DNA from: Oscheius tipulae
Lineage: Eukaryota; Nematoda; Chromadorea; Rhabditida; Rhabditidae
Direction: 5' to 3'
NCBI GenBank assembly: GCA_037178975.1
Contig: JASJZH010000004.1
Span: 6,572,001-6,636,000, forward strand
DNA length: 64,000 bases
Within the stretch, counting starts at the first letter, position 1, and each line of letters begins with the position of its first letter. The notes under the pieces were generated by a model. That model searched no databases and had not been told where the DNA came from. It saw nothing but the letters and a program-made list of their open reading frames with translations. Positions 22,849 through 33,255 of the stretch are shown piece after piece. The position numbers were made by a program, and so were the translations under genes.

Positions 22849-23799
22849 TTTGATATTGGTGTGTTTTGAAATAGGCAAATTCCTAGGACAGCTGTACAGG
22901 AAACTGCTACTATGGAAGCTTTCGTGTCTTGACAAGCAATAAACATAGCAATAAACATTGTAAGGATTGTAGGAGATGGCCAGATGGAACTCCTGGATGT
23001 AGTAGTCCTAGGAATTTGATATTGGTGTGTTTTGAAATAGGCACGAACATTTTGAGAAGGCGGACTATAGACGTTTCGAGCCAAGGCGTAGGAATGGTCG
23101 AGTTGGTTGTGTGCACCGTCTCCCAAGATCCTTCGACGGATATGTTCACATTTCATTGAGAGTTGGGGAATCTGTAAGTTCATAATTGCGTTTTGTGGCC
23201 ATACCAGCTGCCGACGCCAGCTTCGCAGCCGTTAAGTCTTGGCTTACAATTGATAACAGGCACCTTCGCCGCCTCCCTAGCAGCAGTTTCCTCCACAGCT
23301 GGCTTGTCCTCTAGTTTCTTACCAGGAAATGACTTGTCAGCTTTTTTGGGTATTGGAGTTAACTGCAATTGCGCGAACACAGACAGACGGACACCACAGC
23401 GCCTTAGTAAAGAGAGATTTCCCTACCTTCTTGAGAGGAGTTCTTCTCTTCTGAGCGTACGCATCAACTTTCGACATGTCCCCTGCTATGAAGGCTCCAC
23501 AGTTGTAATGGGAAGGGACTCTGAAGAAAGAGCTAAAAAGAGGGCTGAGCCTACTTTCCATAGTACTCCTTCCAGACGTGGCGATAGTTCGGCTGCCTAA
23601 AGGCATTTGCGCCGAAAAGTACAGAAAATAGAAGGAAGACGAAACGTATGTCGATTGCTCGCATAGCTGAATGTTAGGTGAATGATATAATGAGACGAAT
23701 CTATTTCGTATTCCTGATAACTAACAATGTATTGATGGAATAATAGCAGTTCCCTCTACAGCTGTCCTAGGAATTTGATATTGGTGTGTTTTGAAAAGG
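22849..23799. repeat. GT14 fragment bounded by inverted and direct repeats
   Basis: The sequence 22876-22915 (starts CAAATTCCTAGGACAGCTGT) is the near reverse complement of 23741-23777. Just outside, a 26-27 nt sequence starting TTTGATATTGGTGTGTTTTG is present in direct orientation at 22849-22875 and 23774-23799, and again inside at 23015-23041, where it falls in an intron. Enclosed is the 5' part of a GT14 gene. The arrangement resembles a small TIR element that captured a gene fragment. Confidence 0.6.
22880..23664 (-). pseudogene. Truncated GT14 gene in the palindrome spacer
   Basis: The minus strand from ATG 23664 encodes a signal sequence (IRFVFLLFSVLFGANA). GT14 N-terminal blocks follow: VPSHYNCGAFIAGDMSKVDA, a Lys/Glu/Ala linker, MKCEHIRRRILGDGAHN, ALARNVY, and then, after a candidate 37-nt intron, YYIQE-like sequence and NPYNVYCY. 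It ends around 22905 where the inverted repeat begins. More than half of the GT14 protein is absent, including everything after the YNxYCYA block. It is a third, diverged paralog rather than a copy of the arm genes. Confidence 0.7.
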
Positions 23800-24086
23800 C
23801 TGATTCACCGCCTAGATTAGTTTTAATTTCGGCAACGATGATGTGTATAAACAAATTTTGAAAAGCACTAGAGAAGATGTAACAAAAGAAAAGAATCAGG
23901 GTGATGTAACTGCAGTGACCAATACTTGTAACCTGAAAGTTGGCAGCACTTTTTTAATTAGACCATTTTCTCCCCTTGCCTTACATACTGTACTGAAGGC
24001 AGATGGGGGAACCTAGAGGGGGACTTGTATGTTTAAGATTGCGCTGTTGCAGCGATAGGTAACATATACAATGCGCATAATAACTA
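23800..24086. other. Spacer sequence between GT14 fragment and mariner
   Basis: About 290 nt without coding signal, bordered on the right by the TA dinucleotide that precedes the mariner inverted repeat. Confidence 0.4.
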
Positions 24087-25012
24087 TTGGGTTGGTAAAT
24101 AAGTCTTTTCGCTTTTTGTAAATATGTCCCCTGCCTCGTTTACGACAACGGCCGAGCTATTGATTATAGCACCTCGTGTAGCTCATTCAATCCTCTACCA
24201 CCACCATGCAAGACACCACTTGCCTTCTTCTTATTCTCTATTCTCTGTTCGTTTTGATCCGGACTATTGATGACCTGCCCCCCTACGATCTGCGACATGA
24301 GCTCCTCAAAGGCACGAATGGAGCCCAAACGGCGGCTGATATCAACGATGTTTATGGCCAAGGGACGACGTCTACGAGGGTATGCCAGTTGTGGCTCTAT
24401 CGCTTTCGGTCTGGGGACAAATGTGTCGAAGATGAACCAAGGTCAACTTTTGATGAATCAAAGGTGCTGCAGCTCGTGAACGAGAACAATCGGGAGACTA
24501 CCCGTGAACTAGCAGAGGCACTATCTGTCAGTCATGCTGCAGTGGAACATCATTTGAAGCAATTGAGATTTATGAAGAAACTGGGCACTTGGTTGCCGCA
24601 TGACCACAGTGACACCCAGAAGTGGCAGCGCATGCCCGTCGCCCATTCTCTCCTGTCCAGGTATGAGAGGAAATCCTTCTTACCACGCCTGGTGATGGGG
24701 AATGAGAAGTGGGTAACGTAAGTAAACTTCCAAAGGAAGCGTCAATGGGTGGGTCCAGGGCAGACACCAAGTCCTGATGTGAAACCTGATACCCATCAAA
24801 TGAAGATTATGCTCTGTGTTTTCAGGAATATCGAAGAAGTGGTGCACTGGTAACTGCTGGATGCTGGAGCTACCCTTACGGCCGCCATATACAGCCAGCA
24901 ACTTGAAAAGGTTACTGTTGCACTTCGTCAGAAACGGCCGCTGAAGTCGAAAGTCATCCTGCAGATGAACAACGCGCGCCCCCATGTTGCCAAACTCACT
25001 CGCTCCAGGATC
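24087..25012 (+). mobile_element. Inactive, 3'-truncated mariner element
   Basis: The element begins at 24087 with a mariner-type terminal repeat (TTGGGTTGGTAAATAAGTCT) directly after a TA. The transposase reads from about 24280: DLRHELLKGTNGAQTAADIN, DVYGQGTTSTRVCQLWLYRF, TTRELAEALSVSHAAVEHHL, then KLGTWLPHD. The first catalytic Asp position (usually TGDEKW) reads MGNEKW, and the second (usually HDNARPH) reads MNNARPH, so both catalytic Asp are Asn. Stop codons occur at about 24719 and 24851. The 3' third, including the right terminal repeat, is missing: sequence breaks off at about 25012-25020 and continues into arm DNA. The element is clearly dead. Confidence 0.85.
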
Positions 25013-25071
25013 TACGACCTGGGTAGCTTCTGGCACTCATTAAACATCTGCTCATCTCCGGTTATCTTTGT

Positions 25072-25435
25072 GATGCCTCTAGGAGCCCGCCTAACGGATG
25101 TAGAGAGGGGACAGGTTGACGTCCTTGCTGATCAAGGATTGAGCAACAGGGCCATATCTACTACCATTGAACGTTATCCTACCATGGTGGACAACTATCG
25201 CAAGGATCCTGTTGGCTATGGAGCTAAAAACAGAGAAGGAAGACCCAGAAAGCTGACAATCAAGGACGAGCGAATGATCTCTCGAACTGTCTCCAACAAA
25301 AGAGCGACCACTGCTCTCCTGAAATCCGATCTCCGTCTCACTCGAACAGCACTATTCTCCGACAACTTCAAGTTGGCAAAACAGCGAAAAATGCAACCGT
25401 CTATACTTTCTTTACAAAGTGTATATAGAGACTAA
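25072..25435 (+). mobile_element. Tc3-like transposase N-terminal fragment (right arm copy)
   Basis: Same protein fragment as the left-arm copy (MPLGARLTDVERGQVDVL onward), in mirror orientation. It lies immediately downstream of the mariner remnant and in an overlapping open frame, so a chimeric ORF from 24965 to 25435 joins mariner and Tc3-like residues by accident. No catalytic domain. Confidence 0.8.
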
Positions 25436-25694
25436 TAGTCATGGATCGTCATAGGTGAGGGGTCGGAGAAAGAGCAAAGGTCTCTGAAGGAAACAACCAT
25501 TTACATTTAGATAAGATTCAGATAAGAAGTCTAATTAAGTCAGACGTTTCTATTCAAAAAAAAAGCGAGAATGAAACATAAGGTTCATAACAATTGAAAT
25601 GCAAACTGAGATCAGCACTCGAAGGAAGATGCATTGTAGATGCCATGGCTCTTCAACTCCATTTCCCGAACCTCAAACAAACTTTGAGAAAATA

Positions 25695-27554
25695 CTAAAA
25701 CCTACTCACCTGGGGCATGTTTTTATATTTTGACAGATCTAATTTTTCTTTTCGAGCAGTCCGCCTAGACAGTAGTTCTCCCACACACATGATTGTTCCA
25801 AAATCCCACTCGGGCCATATTTTGTTTGCAATCAAATGCGGCTCTTTCAGCAGAATGGGCATGTATTCCATACCAATCAGACAGACTCCGTGTCGAACTT
25901 TTTGACTATGACAATCCGTCTCCACTCCCCAGTTCCAATGAACGTATCTGTGCTTTAGACGTCGAACCAAAATGACATGTCATACCGATAGTAGTCGTCA
26001 ATGTTGCATTTAGTTTCAATCTGGCCTGGGAGATTGAGATAGGAGGCAGAAAGAAGAGTGACGTAGAGCATCTCATCACCGCCATACTGACAGTTTAGTT
26101 TAGCATTGAAAAGGAAGAAGACTCACCTGAACAGAGTTAAAGAGCTCGAGGATGGTGGTCATGTTGAGTTTATCGTGGATGGCTTGCATGAAAGTTCGAG
26201 GTAGGAACATATGATTGGGACTTTTTCTCACATTCATTTTGGTTATATATTGTTCGGCGGTGAACGCGGATACTGAATCTTGTTAGGGAATTAAATCTCT
26301 TGCTTACAGTTCTTGAAGAGTTTCATGTCCTGTGGTGTCCAATTTGAATTCGGGATTCTGTTCAGTATATTTTGTTCGTATGCTGACGTGACAGAAGCTC
26401 CTTTCAGGACTCCAATAATATCTGAGATCTCTTCAGGTGTCTTCGTGAAGATATCGTCGTTCTATACTCTTTGTTTATGGTAGGCTTGTTACGACTACCT
26501 GCAAGAAGTGAACATACTCCCATCCCGGATACTTCAAAAGGGCGAAACTACAGTCAGTGTGAGCGTCGTCCTGATAATGGCCAGCCGAATCGAAGGGGTA
26601 TTCTCGGTCAAGCACAAACACGTTGGAGAGGCATGTTTCGAGTTTTTTCAATTCGTTCTTGAATCTCGGATCACTTTTCTGATCAACGGCATAGCAATAG
26701 ATGTTGTAGGGAGAGTAGGAGAAGGCCAGAAGGACCTCTTGTAGATGGTAGTCCTGAACTGGAAGATCTCTTTGATACGAAATCATAAGAACCTTGTACA
26801 CATTTCGAGCCATAGCTGAAGGATGTTCAAGTATCGAGTAGACTTCATTTCCCATGATTCGTCGCTGTATATCCGAACAGTTCATCGAGAGTTCGGGTTT
26901 CTAAAACGTCAATTAGTTCATGTGCAACTGGAACATCATCTTCCTGTCACGAGCCCCAACGGGGTATCAGCCAAACTTGTTGCTCAAATCAGCCTGTTTT
27001 TGCCGAGGGATTACTGCCGGTATACCGGTCTATGGTTTTCGGAGCTCTCACTACAGCTTTACACAATGAAATGCGCTTCACTAAACGAACTAACCTTCGT
27101 CAAAGGTATTCTTCCGTGTTGAGTGTAGTTTAGAAGCTCTGCCGATCTTCCGATAGCATAAGCTGTGCAGTTGTAGAACGAGGGAATCCTAAAACGTTCT
27201 GTCTAATTATAATCGACACCTACGTTCCGAAATATTCTTGCCAGATATGTTGATAGCTGGGTAACGTTCCAAAAAGTTTTGGTTCCAGTACTGATATTGC
27301 ACTCGTTCTATCATTTTTATCATTTGAAGGAGAGACAGTTGATGTCTAATTGTGTTGCTTGGTACTACTTGATAAGTAAAATAAAAAACCTCAATATGTC
27401 TGATTTCCACAGCCTGAAGACTATAGAACACGATCACGAAAATGGAGAGTAAACAGCAAAGGACGAAGATGAGTCGAAGAGAAACGTCGTTCCTCTTCTC
27501 TTCTAAGAATATTCCTCTCCCAAATTAAAACGTAGGCGTACCTTGGAAGATCAT
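25695..27554 (-). CDS. GT14 core-2/I-branching-type glycosyltransferase (right palindrome copy)
   Basis: Mirror copy of the gene at 20301-22160, with ATG at 27554 and the same exon structure and blocks, including SYSPYNIYCYAVDQKS, AHTDCSFALLKYPGWEYVHF and VRHGVCLIGMEYMP. The second codon differs (ATC here, ACC in the left copy), a rare substitution between the arms. No frameshift or stop is seen, so both copies can encode full-length Golgi enzymes of the GT14 family. Only about 30 nt of 5' flank is shared with the other copy; sequence beyond 27584 is different, so regulation may differ. Confidence 0.9.
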
Positions 27555-27584
27555 GATACAGGTATGCAACTGAGTGATCTGATG

Positions 27585-28113
27585 ATCGTTTTCGGCTGGT
27601 CGACATATTCATTTCAGCCAAAACACGAAAACAGGTAGCGCGGTTGTTATGACATTGGTTTAACGGTTACGCGAATTCGGATGGGTCACTATTATGTTGC
27701 ACTCCAGACCGCTTATGTCAACATTTCCCTGATCAAGCAGCACGATTACACATGTTTCGTCCCAAATGGAAAACTCTTAAATGAAGAGCAAACAAATCTG
27801 ATGATGGGTCAGTTTAGCAGTTCTTCAGATTGGAGTGTATTGGAGGTAGAACTTTCCGACCTAATTCAATTCTTTCGAATGGACTCAAACCACTATTTCG
27901 AGCATATGATTGTGCTTTATGTATAGAATCAATGCAGATACACAAAGGAGTCACCTCGTCTCGTCCCTCTGATCTTCTCGGGCTCCCTAGATCAATTTCG
28001 GTCTCGAGACAATAATTGGCATGTCTTTGTTTGTTTCCTAGACACACAATAAAACAATCAAACATATGAGATAAGATAACTGTGAACATCGATCTTGAGT
28101 TGAGTACTTTATG
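27585..28113. other. Region between palindrome and receptor gene
   Basis: No convincing gene. Just outside the palindrome a short imperfect inverted repeat occurs (GTTTTCGGCTG at 27588 and CAGCCAAAAC at 27615). Open frames on both strands around 27814-28089 show no known family. Confidence 0.3.
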
Positions 28114-29345
28114 TTACCAGGATTTCTGTAAGAGGTAGAAGTACTTCTCTCCCGTTGCTTGAGTATCCAATGCTTTTCCAGTAAGATCGTTGACTCTGGT
28201 CAGTTCGGGGTGAGTGGACGCGTAGCATTTGAAGTAGTGGAACCGCTTGTTCCGGAGGATAACTATCCAAGGGAAGGTCGAGTTGGAAATTGCGTTTATC
28301 TAAAGTTTGTATGATGCTGTTGACGAGTAACTCTTACATTATGATAGCAGAATGACAACCATCCAAAAATTTCTGCCGGTGGGTTGATAACAATGAGGAC
28401 TACAATGCAGTTGAAGGCAACAAAACGACAGCAGACTGATCCGAGAAGGTATCGGAAGAGGGCCACATTGTAGTAATAAGTTTGAGCACACTGAAAGTAG
28501 TATGGTTTGTGAATCTGAAAGGGCTACCTGGTACCGTAACTCGAGGCTTTCACCTCTTCCTTCCACATAGTTCTTCTTGTTAATTTGAATCGTCAGCAAG
28601 AGCATCTGAAAATCTGTTCTTTGAAAATATTTGTTTTCTTCGTGCGCTACCTAATGTGATTTACATTTTTACCAAACAATTAGGATCGGAAATGAACATG
28701 TGTACAAGACTTAATGGAAAGTATCAAACTCACAAAGATTCCAGTAAACTGAAGAAAGTTCATAGAAACTGCTGGTGGCACTCTTATTCCATCTAAAATA
28801 CTTTTCTTCATCTTTCTTGATCTTCTCACCGATATGTTGCAAGTGAGAGGCGCCGAAGCTCACTCCAATGGAGAAAATGACTGCCAGCAGAGTGATGATA
28901 TTACAAAAACAGTTGTGATTCCTCATGAAATCTTGGAACTTCCCAAGGGCTAGACGCTCCGCTGCAACGAGAAAAACATTCATAGCGAACATAAAGAAGG
29001 CTGCTTCGTGGACGAAAAGAGTCCAGTTGATTATACCTAAACGTGTAATTACTGGAGAAACATGAGATCTCATACCCAACCCCCTGGCAGTTTCTGGATA
29101 AATCAGTTTTTGGTTGAGCGATATTTTCTGGAAAACACAGAACAAGTAGGTTATGCTTGTTGTTAGGTCACAGACGACGAACATAAGTATCAGCACTCTG
29201 AAACAGAATGAGCCTCGAAAAAGAGCGCAACTCACTTTGCCCTGTTGGTGATGTCTTTGTCTCTCAAAGTAGCAAGAAACAGGAAAATGTTGGTGAAGAG
29301 AGAAAATCCATTTAGAAGGATATCTAGAGCGAAAACTGGCCACAT
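28114..29345 (-). CDS. Seven-transmembrane chemoreceptor, Sra superfamily (Sre/Sra-like)
   Basis: Candidate ATG 29345 (MWPVFALDILLNGF), stop TAA 28116-28114. Hydrophobic segments include ILLNGFSLFTNIFLFLATL, VLILMFVVCDLTTSITYLF, FFMFAMNVFLVAAERLALG, IITLLAVIFSIGVSFGA and VAFNCIVVLIVI. The AERLA motif after the third helix and the C-terminal EKYFYLLQKSW pattern are typical of the nematode Sra superfamily (Sra, Srab, Srb, Sre). These are G-protein-coupled receptors, usually of chemosensory neurons. Subfamily assignment is uncertain. The start is tentative because an upstream exon (VSYSSLS before MWPVF) is possible. Frames join without stops using introns of about 40-50 nt. Confidence 0.7.
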
Positions 29346-30170
29346 TGATAGGGAAGAGTACGAGACCTGGTTTTGGAAATTGTGTGTGTTGATCGAAAGG
29401 AAATTGAGAAGGAAAGATATGAGTTTGTATTCAGCAATTGACAGTGTTTATTATTTGATTTAACTAAGATCTCTCGGGAAAGGTGCTGATTCAATTAGGA
29501 AGTGGTTTCGTATTAGAATTGCAAGTGAGGTAGTTAGTACGTGACATGAACACGGGATACAAATAGAAGAATGAGGTGAGCTAAATAACAACTTGCAGGA
29601 AGATCAGACTATTACGAAGGTCAGACAACGGGGAGGTGGGGTACCTAGAGTCTGTTTTGCCGTGAGTTCAAAATATCCTTTCATGACAGGAAGAGTGACA
29701 AACAAGAAATCACCTCAATTGAAATAATTAAAAGAGGAAAAAAAGTTGATCGACCTAGACTCAAGATGAGATTATTTGGCTCATCACCGTGAAGCATAAG
29801 TTCGAAGAACTTTTGTTCAGATTGGTAACAACTTGTTCGGTGCTGACAATGTGAACAGCTGCGCGGATAATGAATAATGGGGATTATGAATTTCGTTGCG
29901 TTTGGTCAATCCTATTAAAATATTGCATCCCTTAGTACAATCTCATCTTCAGCCTCCGGCTAAACAATCAAAGGTGATCAGAAATTGATAACGCCTATCC
30001 AGCTCAAACGACCTTTTGTTTTTCGACAGTTGTTGTCCTCCTGCTGTTTGGTTTCAGCAATGCATTATACCTTATCAACTAGGGGCGTAAACACAAGATT
30101 AAGAGGGCAATACCTTTCTTTATCGAGGCCATTTTCTTTGCTCCTGTTCCTCAAAGAAACTGTTAAGAGG
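29346..30170. other. Intergenic region
   Basis: No coding block recognised; AT-rich sequence with short random open frames. Contains the upstream region of the UGT gene. Confidence 0.35.
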
Positions 30171-32948
30171 ATGAGGCTGATTCTCTTATGGTCATTCCTG
30201 TCAGCTTGCAATGGTCTCCACTTCGTGTTCTACCTGAGTTTAGTCGGAAAGAGTCATATCGATTTTGTTGCCTCGTTAATTGAGGTCTTGGTCGACAGAG
30301 ACCATAATGTGGTGAGTTTTTTGCTAAAGTTGAATATTTTGTTACATGGAATATTAACAGTAACAAATAAATTACTCGCCCACACTGTTTTGTTTGTTCC
30401 ATTTAAAAGATCTAGCTCAAAACAGACTGAAACCAGTAAAGGAAGGACACGCATAGTTGGGGAGGAAAAACAGTTGAAAATAGGCCTATTCATGGAATCG
30501 TTGAAATAATCAAAATGCGAATGAGGTCTACGTCAAGCGTCATTAGTTCAGGGACTTCTCTCAGGATCTTGGGGCGGCACTTCCTTGTCCAAATTTATCC
30601 AGTTTGATCTTCTGCTCGTAAAGGGATACTTTGATGGGGGAAACTGAGCGAGTGACTGATACAGGATATCCTGCGTGTAACGAGACTCACGAGAACGGTG
30701 GAAATTGAAAAACTCCCAATGTTCTCCTCTATTTGACAGAGACGAAATTGTAAGCGTGGAACAGACGAAGGAGAGAAAAGTACGTAAAAGTTCTGCGAGC
30801 CAGTAGTCTATCCAATTGTCTGTGACGCGGGATAAAAAATCTGATTCAGGATTACATAATCGCAGAACTCAACTCTGGAGTCAACTGGAAAGGCAGTAGC
30901 GAGGCAAGAAACACTACCAGTTTTGGCTTTCCCGGAGGCGACAGTCCCTGGATGAAAATGGACCATCTGACTGATCCATTCCGTGAGAATACTGCCTTCG
31001 ATATGCTCAAGTTCTGGAGTGTCCAGAGCGATCTTTGTCGAAGTGAGAGGACAGTCAGATAAAAAAAAACTTTTCAGTTGGATTGGAATTGGGACAGCCT
31101 TTGGAGTTCATGAAAGCAGGAAACTACGATGCTGCAATAGTCTCGGACTATGACTACTGTGGAGCTATTTTGGCGAAAGCCGCCGGGATTCGGACCGTTA
31201 TGAGTTACACCGCAACAAATATCATGTACTCGCAGACACAGCATCTTGGATTACCTAATCCGGCCAGTTGTGTAGCAGGTGGGAAAGAACTATTGTCGGA
31301 GTCGATAGAAACGGCGTACATGCCTCTGATTAGCCAGAAGTACATTAGATCTGTGAACAGACTCGGAACATGAATGCTCTTTCAGAGAACTTCGACCCAC
31401 ACCATGGAAGTTTCAGTCTCTGGTCAAAAATTGGAAGACTGATCTACTTGACAAAGTACATCTTTTACTACAGACCTGTCGCCCTCAATCGACTGGTATG
31501 TTTTAATAACTCGGGTAAGAAAGTGTTTGAAAAGATTGAAGTGAGCAAAGTACAGCTTGGCTATAAATATCAAGTCGAACTGCGGAAAACCTTCCTACAG
31601 TCACGTATGATCGTGTGAGTGTCACTTACGCGGTTCTGCAAGGCGTGGGAAATGTTTTGTAGTAAGATATACTTTGACGTTTTCGAGGTGTTATTCTCAA
31701 ATATGGGAGCTTTACAGACAGAGTTCTCGCGAGCTGTATACGGTCCAGACTTCCCGGACACTTACAGCATCATCCGGAATTACGACTTGACCTTTATCAA
31801 CTCGAATGAGATTATTGAAACACCGAGGACAATCAGCCACAAAGTGAGGTATATTGGTGGAATTGGTCTCAAGCCTTCGAAGCTACTGACAGAGGTGCGT
31901 GCTCACTTGATTTACCTCAGTGAACTTTAGGAGTTCGAGAAAATACTCGACTCGTCTTCTAATGGAGTGGTGATCTTTTCATTCGGAACCCAGGTGAGAA
32001 AGTTTGGAAAGGTCATCCTGTCCAGGTGCCCAGTCATCGGGTCAACCAACGAATAAAGACCGCTCTGGCCGCAACATTCCGAGCTTTTCCGGACTACACA
32101 TTCATCTGGAAACACGAGCCGCAGCCGGGGGATAATGTCACTTTCAAAGGAGTCAAGAATGTGCACTTTGTCAAATGGTTTCCACAGAAGGATTTGCTGA
32201 GTGAGTTCAAGACAAACACATAATGATTTATTTCAAACCATCCAAAAGTGAAAGTCTTCATAACCCATGCGGGATTGAACTCTTTCCTGGAAGCTGCAGC
32301 CGCCGGAGTTCCAACCGTTGCTATTCCTCTTTTCGCTGATCAAGGGTTCAATGCCAGATCCAGTGAGTTAATGAGTCGTTTTCTAGACTTTTAAGAAACG
32401 CGAAGTGCTTGGGCAGATCACCAAAGAAACAACAGTTAAGCGATATTAAGTGATATTTGGCCACAAAATTTGATGAAATTCTTTTCACTTACTTCAGTGG
32501 TCCGGCTTGGAATGGGGGTGCAAGTAGACAAAGTAACTTTCACGTCAACCGAGCTTATCGCAGCTCTTGACAAAGTTCTTCATGAGCCAAGGCATGATTT
32601 GTTCTGTTTGATTGAACGTTCATGTTTCAGCTATAAAGTGAAAACCCAGCAGATTGCCAAAATGATGGCGGACAAACCAGAAAAGGCCAAACAGAGTTTT
32701 GCGGAATGGGCTGAGTTCGCTACCAGCAATCCTGGTCTTCACGAGGTTCGTATATTTCTCTGTAAGAAGGACAGCTCTTTCAGATGTTGAACCTGGCAGA
32801 AGCTGACATGCACCCTTTTCTGTACTACTGCCTGGACCTTGTGGCAGTTATGCTTGTCTTATTCTTTTCAGCAGTCTACATGTCGTACAAAGTAGTAGCT
32901 AGAATAAGAAAAATGCTAACACCGTCCGCTAGAGTAAAATCGGATTGA
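30171..32948 (+). CDS. UDP-glycosyltransferase (UGT family)
   Basis: ATG 30171 starts a signal peptide followed by [20 protein letters not shown], the usual UGT N-terminus; donor GTGAG at 30313. Further exons include [64 protein letters not shown] and TFIWKHEP. Next comes the UGT signature around 32160-32360 ([43 protein letters not shown]), then a C-terminal membrane anchor ([20 protein letters not shown]) and a basic tail ending at TGA 32946-32948. UGTs conjugate sugars from UDP-sugars to small lipophilic compounds in the ER lumen. Two stretches (30313-30850 and about 31497-31688) do not give clear exons, so either long introns or damage in the N-terminal half is possible. Confidence 0.8.
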
Positions 32949-33183
32949 TTCAATCTCTGTCACAGAGTTATTTCTAATCGTTGTACCAACTTTTTCAAGT
33001 CTTTCAGCTAGTAAAGTGCCTTTTTGTCATGAAAATGTATTGAAAAATGAATGGTGTCGTCAGAAAGTTGTGGAAAATGGACAATAGAGCGGGGAATGAA
33101 CTGAAACTGCATTTTTCCTGTCGATTTTCATCAGGAACCTGTCTCTCCCTATGTTAATGCCACGGTTTCAGAGCGCACTCGTT
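32949..33183. other. Spacer between UGT and tRNA
   Basis: 235 nt, no feature recognised beyond the UGT 3' flank. Confidence 0.4.
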
Positions 33184-33255
33184 GGGGATATAGCTCAGTG
33201 GTAGAGCGCTCCCTTAGCATGGGAGAGGTCTGGGGTTCAATTCCCCATATCTCCA
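33184..33255 (+). tRNA. tRNA-Ala (AGC)
   Basis: 72 nt. Acceptor GGGGATA pairs with TATCTCC (one G-U) and the discriminator is A. The D-arm is AGCTCAGTGGTAGAGCG, the anticodon arm CTCCCTTAGCATGGGAG with anticodon AGC, and the T-arm TGGGGTTCAATTCCCCA. A- and B-box promoter sequences are canonical and no intron is present. CCA is not encoded, as expected for a eukaryote. Confidence 0.97.

Larger units (their letters stand above)
25007..27584. repeat. Right arm of the giant inverted repeat
   Basis: Reverse complement of 20271-22846 and essentially identical to it. The inner edge is AGGATC at 25007, which lies within the last bases of the mariner coding sequence, so a few mariner-derived bases are also present at the inner end of the left arm. 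The outer edge is 27584. It is 2 nt longer than the left arm because of an altered A-run near 25560. Confidence 0.95.

Noticed and set aside
24965-25435. A 156-codon plus-strand ORF that could be read as a novel fusion transposase
   Set aside because: It is an accidental read-through from the truncated mariner into the Tc3-like fragment across the palindrome inner edge; both parts lack catalytic domains.
20271-27584. Interpreting the palindrome as a single large transposon with 2.6-kb terminal inverted repeats
   Set aside because: No target-site duplication is seen at the outer edges, and the arms contain a host GT14 gene with its own introns. An inverted segmental duplication explains it better.
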